Shown piece by piece: positions 6,558-13,800 of a stretch of DNA of 16,270 nucleotides. The stretch covers positions 1 through 16,270 of the forward strand of contig CAAEPN010000161.1 of NCBI GenBank assembly GCA_900757905.1. The letters are read 5' to 3'. The stretch's first letter is position 1. Each line of letters opens with the position of its first letter. The notes beneath the pieces are model-generated. The model did no database searches, was not told the origin of the DNA, and worked only from the letters and a program-made list of their open reading frames with translations. A program made the position numbers and the translations under genes. The DNA is from Clostridia bacterium (GTDB lineage: Bacteria; Bacillota; Clostridia; Oscillospirales; CAG-382).

Positions 6558-9500
6558 TTATTCGGTCAATACGGCGATTTCCTTCGCTTCGCAAAGCGGC
6601 GTTACGCTGTCCTTGCCAAAAAGAAAGGCCTTTACGGTATCGCCGCTTTCGAGGACAAGCCCTGATTGTTCAAAAGAGATTGCGGCGTCATATGTTACCG
6701 CACAGGTATAAGCGGCCTTGTATCTGCCGGAGGCGTCAAAAGCGGCAAGGATAAGCAGCGAATCGGCCGGCGCGGCAGTCACCGAAACCGCATTTTCGGT
6801 AAGAGCTATCGTGGTTTTTCTTTCCGGAATCTCGGCAATGTTTCGGTAAAGCGTGCTGGTGTAGCCGCCGTCCCGGTCATACTGACGGATGGCAATTGCT
6901 TTTGTATTCTCAGCGTCCACAGTGATATGGTCTGTCGTGATTTCCGCGCCGTCTGTCACAAATACCGTGCTTACGCTTGCCGGATTCGACGTACAGTAAA
7001 CGGTGACACGGCCGTCCGGCTCGGTTATGCGGCAGGCTTCCGGTTTTTCAATGGCTGCGGCGGCGTTTAAGCGAATCTCCGTGTAGGCCTCGGATATCCA
7101 TTTGCCGGTCACAAAGTTTCTTCCGCGTAATACCAAACGGTCTTCATATATTTCAATGAGAAGTCCCATTGAATCGTAGGATTTGCACTTCCACGAGGAA
7201 TTCGGATTGGTTTCATCGACGGCAATCCATTCTTCGATGATGGCACCATCGTTGACATAGTGGACCTCACCGTCCGCACCGACCGTGTTGGCAAGAACGG
7301 TATCCAGCGTGTAATGGGTATCGCCGGAAATATTGATGACAGTCGGATGCTCTTTGAGGATAGCTTCAAATGCATCAGAATCCGTCATGCCACCGTTATA
7401 GGCGCTGTCCTTGTGATTGAGCTTATGCGCAGGCGGAATGTGGTCGAATACGAAAATCGGCTTACCGCTGGCTTCATCGGCATATAACCGCTCGGAAAGC
7501 CATTTGAGCTGCTCTTCGCCGAACTCATATTTGTTGCCGTTCGGAACCGAGCAGAAAATGAAATGCATTCCGTCGATTTCGGTATCATAAAAATGCACGC
7601 CGCGCGTGTATTCCACGGTATAATAGTTATTTTCACGGCAATAGGCAAGCCAGGTATCCATAAAGTTTTCAAAATGCTCCCAGGTAAACTCATCGATGCC
7701 GATGATATTGTTGACATACTGGTCACACTCATTCGGGCCTTCGTGGTTGCCTTGCACAAAGTATATGGGACGGGTAAAGCCCTTGAAATACTCGGTCAAG
7801 ACCTCCCATTGGCCGCCCTGCTCAGCATCCACATTTCGACCGTACCATTGCGCAAAATCGCCGTTGACAACAATAAACTCCGGCGCAAAGGCATTTAGTT
7901 CGGTGCGCGTGGCCAACTGATTGGAATGCGGTGAAATCCGTTTGCCATCGCCGAAGCCGAAACCGATATGCACATCGGAAATAACGGCAAACGTGCGGCT
8001 CGGCACACCGGTCGGGCGTTTATCTTCGGGAATCTCACAAACCACATCAAAGCTCTTTAACGGATCGGTCACGCGGCAAAGCAGTGCTTCCGCACCGAAC
8101 GGAACCGCTAAATTCTTATCGGCCGTCACGCCTTTAAGCAAGGCTTTCACATCGTTTAAGCGAAACGGCGTATAGCCTTCAAGCGGCGCATAAACACCGG
8201 TCTCGTTTTTGGCAGCCCAGTACAACACAAAGCTGTCTTGTTCTGCAGAAAGCGTCTCTTTTCCGGTCGTCAAGGTGATCACGCCGTCGGCACTGCCGCG
8301 CTTGTCATCGGAAAACGTATAGCTCAACGCGAATTCAGCCGGGTCTAACGAATGGGTGATATTGGAGGCTGTCAAGGTCTTCATCTCGATTTCGGATAAA
8401 TTCACCTGCGAACCGGCAGGATAAACGGTGTCGCCGCACAAGAAGCTGACATAATTCTCGCCGGTTGGAAGCGTCACCACATCGTCCGCATCCGTCACAA
8501 GGCTCAACGTGCCGCCGATATTTAATATATAGCTTCTTTTCGGGAAGTAATACACCGCCATATTGTCATAATACTGTCGGTCATAATGGGACGCAAAATA
8601 AATGTGATAGCTGTTGAGCATCGTGGCATCGGGAATCGCATCAAAGGTCACGGTCTCATGATACCAGTCAGCCGCCACGCGGATGACCTCGGCAAGCGAC
8701 GCCTTATGGTTGACCTCGGCATAGACTGCATCGGTATCCGATGTGCCGTTATAATAAACTCTGTCGTAGATATCGGTACAGGTTTCGGCATTCGAGCCTT
8801 TCGCTACCGCCACATCGTATTCCGCCGTAATGCGGCCGCCGTTCACGGAAAAGCCGCTGCCGCCGTTAAAGAAGAACGCGACGTCGGAATACGCGCCTTT
8901 GTCGGTATAAATCTGATAATAGCCGTCGCCGTACTGCGATACGCCGCCGCTTTTGCAGGAAACGATTTGAATATCGCAGGATTCCATATAGCCTTTTTCA
9001 AAATCAGCGACTTCTTCTTTTTTTGTTTTGAAATCGGCAAAGGCAAGACGCACGCCGTAAGTCGGGTGAAGCGTCGGATTGAACGCTTCGGGTGCATCCA
9101 CGGCAGTAAGCGTGGATTTTGCAATTTGTGACACCGTTACCGTCGCGCCGGCAGCATAGGTTTTGCCGGACGGCGCTTTCCAGGCGCTGTCTTCGGGAAG
9201 CTTGACAGAAGAACCGTTTGCCACCATCATCGAAAGCGTATCACCGCGCTTTAAGAAAAACGCATTGCTCGGATACAGCCAAAGCTCAATATTGTCGTAA
9301 TACTGCTTTCCTTTAGACGTGAGGGCAATTTCATAGGCATTGAGCGTTTGTGCGTCCGGAATGTCCGGCGTAAAGGTGTTTTCCGTCCAAACCCAGCCAT
9401 CCGCAGCAGCAATGACTGCAGCAAGATCAGCCGAATGGTCGTAGGTATAGACAGATGCGTTGTCGGAAGTGCTGCCGTTGTACAAAAGCCGTTCGGCAAG

Positions 9501-9917
9501 CGCTGTAACGGTTTCGGCGGTCGAGCCTTTCGCTACGGCAACGTGATACCCGGCGGTAAAGGTGCCGCCCGAAAAGGCGAAGCCGGAGCCGTTATCGTTA
9601 AAATCAAAGCGGACAAGCGTTTGATCCACGCGGTCGCTATAGCCGATGGTGACATAGCCGCCGGAATACGGAACGACATTTCCGAAGTCGCATTTCGGGA
9701 AGCTGATGGCAATGCTGTTCAAAAGAACGCTGTCAAAATCGGTGATTTGCGTGTCCTTGGTCGTGAAATCGTCCGAAAACAAGCGAACGCCCTTGGTACT
9801 GTCTAATACAGAGTTTTCGGTGTCTAACGAAAGCGCGTTATCGGCTGCAAAGACAGGCAAGCCAAATGATAGCAGCAGGGTAAGAATAGCAGCTGTGAGA
9901 AAACGGTAAAATTTCAA
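6558..9917 (-). CDS. Secreted calcineurin-like metallophosphoesterase with duplicated N-terminal module
   Basis: I prefer the TTG at 9917: it follows AAGGA (9930-9926) by 8 nt and gives a compact signal peptide (MKFYRFLTAAILTLLLSF, then cleavage near VFA-AD), 1119 aa in all. ATG 9938 has no ribosome binding site, and ATG 9926 has its AAGG directly abutting it. Numbering from TTG, two related modules of about 240 residues (about 42-283 and 287-530) share GVRL, VAVAKGS-AET, YNG, QYYDN and TLS landmarks; the YYDN motif and beta-rich pattern suggest carbohydrate-binding-type sandwiches. A phosphoesterase domain follows (about 640-942) with SDVHIG (D648, H650), NGDF (D687), GNHE (N724, H725), FDHIPPAH (H826) and SGDTHYT (D866, H868). 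The last motif is usually GHxH. A beta-rich tail (about 943-1119) has no anchor I can see. The substrate is not deducible; an extracellular phosphodiester or nucleotide is typical of the superfamily. Confidence 0.93.
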   Translation of the reverse strand: MKFYRFLTAAILTLLLSFGLPVFAADNALSLDTENSVLDSTKGVRLFSDDFTTKDTQITDFDSVLLNSIAISFPKCDFGNVVPYSGGYVTIGYSDRVDQTLVRFDFNDNGSGFAFSGGTFTAGYHVAVAKGSTAETVTALAERLLYNGSTSDNASVYTYDHSADLAAVIAAADGWVWTENTFTPDIPDAQTLNAYEIALTSKGKQYYDNIELWLYPSNAFFLKRGDTLSMMVANGSSVKLPEDSAWKAPSGKTYAAGATVTVSQIAKSTLTAVDAPEAFNPTLHPTYGVRLAFADFKTKKEEVADFEKGYMESCDIQIVSCKSGGVSQYGDGYYQIYTDKGAYSDVAFFFNGGSGFSVNGGRITAEYDVAVAKGSNAETCTDIYDRVYYNGTSDTDAVYAEVNHKASLAEVIRVAADWYHETVTFDAIPDATMLNSYHIYFASHYDRQYYDNMAVYYFPKRSYILNIGGTLSLVTDADDVVTLPTGENYVSFLCGDTVYPAGSQVNLSEIEMKTLTASNITHSLDPAEFALSYTFSDDKRGSADGVITLTTGKETLSAEQDSFVLYWAAKNETGVYAPLEGYTPFRLNDVKALLKGVTADKNLAVPFGAEALLCRVTDPLKSFDVVCEIPEDKRPTGVPSRTFAVISDVHIGFGFGDGKRISPHSNQLATRTELNAFAPEFIVVNGDFAQWYGRNVDAEQGGQWEVLTEYFKGFTRPIYFVQGNHEGPNECDQYVNNIIGIDEFTWEHFENFMDTWLAYCRENNYYTVEYTRGVHFYDTEIDGMHFIFCSVPNGNKYEFGEEQLKWLSERLYADEASGKPIFVFDHIPPAHKLNHKDSAYNGGMTDSDAFEAILKEHPTVINISGDTHYTLDTVLANTVGADGEVHYVNDGAIIEEWIAVDETNPNSSWKCKSYDSMGLLIEIYEDRLVLRGRNFVTGKWISEAYTEIRLNAAAAIEKPEACRITEPDGRVTVYCTSNPASVSTVFVTDGAEITTDHITVDAENTKAIAIRQYDRDGGYTSTLYRNIAEIPERKTTIALTENAVSVTAAPADSLLILAAFDASGRYKAAYTCAVTYDAAISFEQSGLVLESGDTVKAFLFGKDSVTPLCEAKEIAVLTE

Positions 9918-9923
9918 AGCAAT

Positions 9924-9931
9924 CATCCTTC
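9924..9931 (-). promoter_or_regulatory. Ribosome binding site that favours the TTG start at 9917
   Basis: On the minus strand the bases read GAAGGATG here. The AAGGA core ends 8 nt before TTG 9917, the ideal distance, but lies only 0-7 nt upstream of, or downstream from, the two ATG alternatives. It is the only good Shine-Dalgarno sequence in the leader. Confidence 0.65.
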
Positions 9932-9943
9932 CAAACATTTTTG

Positions 9944-9965
9944 TGTCAAGTTGTGAGGCTTGACA
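9944..9965. promoter_or_regulatory. Inverted repeat in the phosphoesterase leader
   Basis: TGTCAAG (9944-9950) and CTTGACA (9959-9965) are perfect 7-bp arms around an 8-bp spacer. The site lies between the predicted -10 box (9982-9987) and the TTG start, so it is either an operator just downstream of the transcription start or a small leader hairpin. No factor can be assigned from sequence alone. Confidence 0.5.
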
Positions 9966-9981
9966 TTTTCTTTTTATGAAT

Positions 9982-10010
9982 ATTATATCTTTGCGCGCTC
10001 AAACAGTCAA
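9982..10010 (-). promoter_or_regulatory. Sigma-A promoter for the phosphoesterase gene
   Basis: On the minus strand a TTGACT -35 box (10010-10005) and a perfect TATAAT -10 box (9987-9982) are separated by exactly 17 nt. One mismatch to consensus makes this a strong promoter. Transcription should begin near 9975, giving a leader of about 58 nt. Confidence 0.85.
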
Positions 10011-10175
10011 CTACCGCCGCAAATAATGAGCAAATAATCAAAAAGTTGCGCGTTTTGCGTTTTTGCCGGATATGACCTTGTAAACAGGAAAGTTTTCGGC
10101 TATGTTCGAATCATCCGGATTTTGACCGGCAGCTTTAGCGAAAATCCACATTTTTCTGAAAAAGCGTTTTTTCTA

Positions 10176-10204
10176 TTGCTTTTTGATTTGCCGTATGGTA
10201 TAAT
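10176..10204 (+). promoter_or_regulatory. Promoter for the TetR/giant protein unit
   Basis: A TTGCTT -35-like box (10176-10181) is followed 17 nt later by a perfect TATAAT -10 box (10199-10204). The bases TGG just before the -10 fit an extended -10 motif, which could compensate for the weak -35. Transcription should start near 10211, inside the palindrome at 10209-10228. Confidence 0.78.
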
Positions 10205-10208
10205 TTAT

Positions 10209-10228
10209 ATATAAATAAACATTTATAT
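10209..10228. promoter_or_regulatory. Candidate TetR-type operator
   Basis: ATATAAAT (10209-10216) and ATTTATAT (10221-10228) are perfect 8-bp arms around AAAC. The palindrome covers the predicted transcription start and ends three bases before the GAAAGGGG ribosome binding site. TetR-family regulators commonly bind such dyads at their own promoter, so autorepression is likely. The A/T-only arms leave some chance of coincidence. Confidence 0.6.
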
Positions 10229-10244
10229 GAGAAAGGGGTAAATT

Positions 10245-10841
10245 GTGGCAAAGCTCAACCAAGAGAAACACAATGCAAAAAAGATCGAGCTGATGGAAAA
10301 ATGCTTTGAATGCTATGCCGAAAGCGGATTAACCGGCACAGGCGTCAAGGCGCTTGCGGCGGTTTGCGGCTGCAATCCGGCAAGCTTTTACCAGTATTTC
10401 GAGAACCTTGACGATCTGATTATCCAATCCACCGCCTATTGCATGGCTAAGGTGGAGGACGATTTTATGGCGAAAGCGCCGGCCGACCCGGCCGAGCTAA
10501 TGCATTTTATCGACGGGATCCCGTACTGGACGGCAAAAAAGCACGGCAAAAAATATCGGTTGATGTATCAAGTCTACACTCATCCGAAATATATTGAATA
10601 CGGAAAGAAATTTTTTGAGGGCGTCAACGAGCGGTATACCGAATATGCGATCGGTTTGGAATCAAAGCTCGGTATTCCGCATGAGGTACTGACGCCGCTC
10701 ATTTTCATTCTTATCCGCGCCAGTGTTCACTATGCCATGTTTGAGGATGAATACTATCTCCAAAGTCAGCTTGCGGTCTTAAAACAAAGCATTGAAATGT
10801 TTAGGCAAAAATATCAAACACAATCGGAGGGAACAAAATGA
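10245..10841 (+). CDS. TetR/AcrR-type transcriptional regulator
   Basis: The start is GTG 10245, six nt after AAGGGG (10233-10238); the 198-aa length is typical of the family. Residues 14-59 form the DNA-binding domain: helix 1 (IELMEKCFECYAESGL), helix 2 (GTGVKALAAVCG) and a recognition helix with the family signature NPASFYQYFENLDDLI. The remainder is an all-helical ligand/dimer domain with no recognisable ligand type. Four cysteines lie in or beside the DNA-binding domain (C20, C23, C41, C43), with C66 soon after, which could allow thiol or metal sensing (inference). A palindrome overlaps its transcription start, suggesting autoregulation. Its stop overlaps the start of the 1702-aa protein (ATGA), so it is translationally coupled to it and very probably controls it. 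Confidence 0.92.
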   Translation: MAKLNQEKHNAKKIELMEKCFECYAESGLTGTGVKALAAVCGCNPASFYQYFENLDDLIIQSTAYCMAKVEDDFMAKAPADPAELMHFIDGIPYWTAKKHGKKYRLMYQVYTHPKYIEYGKKFFEGVNERYTEYAIGLESKLGIPHEVLTPLIFILIRASVHYAMFEDEYYLQSQLAVLKQSIEMFRQKYQTQSEGTK

Positions 10842-13800
10842 GAAAACGAACAGCGCGCACGTTAGTCACGCTCTTTGCTGCTGCAGCGGCTGCGATGCTT
10901 TTGTCGCTTGCTGCAAGTGCCGCCACGAACTATGACTTATGGGTCGCCGGCACGCAGGTAACGAGCGATACGCTTTCCGGCGAAGGCTGGAGCTTTGAGC
11001 CGGACACGAACACGCTTGTGTTAAACGGCTTCAGCTACGGTTCGGGCGGCTATGGCTACCGTCTGGGATACGACACAGAAACATGGACTGACATCTATGC
11101 CTTTATCTATGTCACAAACGTCAACCGGCAATCTAAGATGAACTTGAATATCCGCTTAGAGGGAAAGGAAAACCACATCGGCGACCCGTACCTGAGCGGC
11201 TATACGGCAGTATCTGCCGGCGGCGATTACTACTCGACCTATTACGGCATTTATAATCCGTATGGCGATGTCAACATTACGGGCTCGGCAAGATTAAATA
11301 TTTATACCAACCAGCTTGGTATCTTTGCCAACAATCTGAATCTTGACGGCTGCACGGGCGGTATCTATATGGGCGCGTATTCCGCCTGTATCGATTCTTA
11401 CCGTCTGAATCTCAAAAACGGCAGTAAGTTAAACGCCTACTGCGGCTTCGGCGGCGGACGGCGGTGCAACACACCGATCCATGTTGAAAAAACCGTCAAC
11501 ATTTTCGATACCTGTGAACTCTACTCCGAAATAGAACGCTACGAAAAAACAGATGATTACGGCATCAGCGGCATTTTCTGCGAGGATACTATCAACGTCT
11601 ACGGCGGAAAGCTGACCGGTATCAGTCATGCTCAAGGGAAAACGCCAAACGTCTCCCGTCCTGCCTGCTTCGGCATTCAGGCAAAGACGTTAAATATTTC
11701 CGGCGGCGCTGTGGTCGAGGCGCTGGTCAAGCAAGGTTCGGGACAGAAATCCTATCTCCGCTCGACCGGCGTTGGCTATTACTATGCCGGCAACGGAACG
11801 ATAAACTTCAAGGGCAACGGCGTGCTTCGCGCCGGTGTGCAGAAAAAGAATCCCGACGGCACGCAGACACTGTTGCCGGGAACCATAACCTGCGGCGACT
11901 TGGATCTTCAGACGACCTCCACCTCGAAGGACGGCTATGAAAGCTTTGTGGAAATGACCGCCTACGACAAGGAAAACGCCTATGTCAAGAATGGCAGCCT
12001 TTCCTATTACCGCGATTTCAGGAAAACAGTCGGTTATCCGGCGTGGGATGGCGACCTTCCGCCGTCGTTTTCCAAGATCATCCCGGCCGGTTCCGGACTC
12101 GCCTTTTATGTCCTTGGCGGCGAGCATACCTTTGAACCGAATCTTTCGGACGGCACCGTTCCGGAGATCCGTGTGGAATCCGGAAAGCTGACCTTGCAGC
12201 TGCGCGGCGGCAAGACCTACGTCATGAAAGGTTCCGTCACCCTGTACGCCGGTACTGAGCTTGTCATTAGCGGCGACGGTATTCTTACGGGACTTAACGT
12301 CCAAGGAAGCGGTAAGATCACCTTTACGGGCGGCACTGTCGCAGACGGCAAGATCGCAAAGAACACAGAAGTGATCGTTACCGGCGGTAATATTAATGCC
12401 GCTTATGACGGTACGGCCAAAGACGGAAACGGCCGCACGGTTTCCATGACAGAGTATACTCTCACGGACGCCAAGGCGTTTAGCCGAGTCGATTTAGTCG
12501 CGCTTCGTTCGAGAGACTACGGAAACGTCGGTCTGTATCCGATCGACGGAAAGAGTCTTTATCTGTGGACGATTTCCGAGGGCGAAGTTCTGTATGTCCG
12601 CGCCACGAAAAGCGACGGCAAAGAAGTGCTCACGCTTTCCAGTGTAGCCGGCAACCCCACGCTTCTGGATGAAGGCGTCGGTATAAAGACCGCCAGTGTT
12701 CCCGTTTATGTTATCCGTGACGGGTGGGAAGTAACGCTTGATCCTTTTGCCGTCGCTCCGACCGCGGAGCAAATGCAGGATTATGAACTTGTCTGGTCTT
12801 ACAGCAACTATGGCGACGACCTGTGGTACCCGCTTGAGAACGCTGCTGCACTCAGCGATTCTCTCGGCAAGCTCACACTCACCTCTTCGAGCCGGCCGAG
12901 ATGGTCAGATAACCTGTATATGCGCTGCGAGATCTATCGAAAGTCTTCGGGCGCGCTTGCCGGTGTGTATTCCACCTTGATTCACGTTTTCAACCCGCTA
13001 CTCATGAGAACCGGAGATTGGATAGAGGGCGAAGAAACGACCTTCACCCTTACGGAATACCACCCTGTTCCGGAGGGACTTGTCAAATGGAGCGTCAATG
13101 GTTGGGATGTCAGCAAAGATGGCGGAAAAAAATACACCAGTGTTGGCGGCGCAAGCGGATTTAGTTATACGTTTACCGTAACAGAGGAAATGGAGGGCTG
13201 GGTCTATCGCTGCTCCAGCTCTATGGAGGACTCCAACGGACTCGGTTCCAGTGATGGGGTAAAAATCACCATTCCGACGCTTTTCAGGAAGACCGTCAAA
13301 CTCGATAAGCAGCCGGAAAACGGCCTTGTGCTTGACCTGGACGACCCGGACGCCTCTGTGACGCTCACGGTCGAAGCGCGCAATGTGAAGGACTACCAGT
13401 GGCAGGTCTCCAAGAGACAGTCTGCCGACCAAACGGAAGAACCGTTTGAGGATATTATTGACGCGAACGAAGCAAGCTTCACGCTTACAAGCGCGGACGC
13501 GGACGATTCCATGCTCTATTATGCCTATCGCTGCGTGATGACAAACGATGTGAACAGAGTTGTTTCCGACGAGGTATCGTTCGATTTCAAAAAGCTTCCG
13601 TACATCGTCGAAGTGCCTGATATTAACAGCATCACCCTGTACGAAGAGGATAAAGAGACCTTTGCGGTCACGGTTCATCCCGGTTTGCCGCAGGCGCGTA
13701 TGCATGTCTATTGGGAGGTCAGTACGGACGGCGGAGAAAACTATACATTTGTCTGGGCGCAGAGCCTTTTGAACGGTAAGACCAAGGAAGTCACAGCCGA

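Larger units (their letters stand above)
9918..10244. other. Divergent control region between phosphoesterase and TetR genes
   Basis: This 327-bp A+T-richer region holds both divergent promoters, a 7-bp-arm inverted repeat near the phosphoesterase start and an 8-bp-arm palindrome near the TetR start, all annotated separately. Between about 10011 and 10170 I see no ORF with a ribosome binding site, no terminator and no further clear palindrome; it may be spacer or hold activator sites I cannot recognise. Confidence 0.7.
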
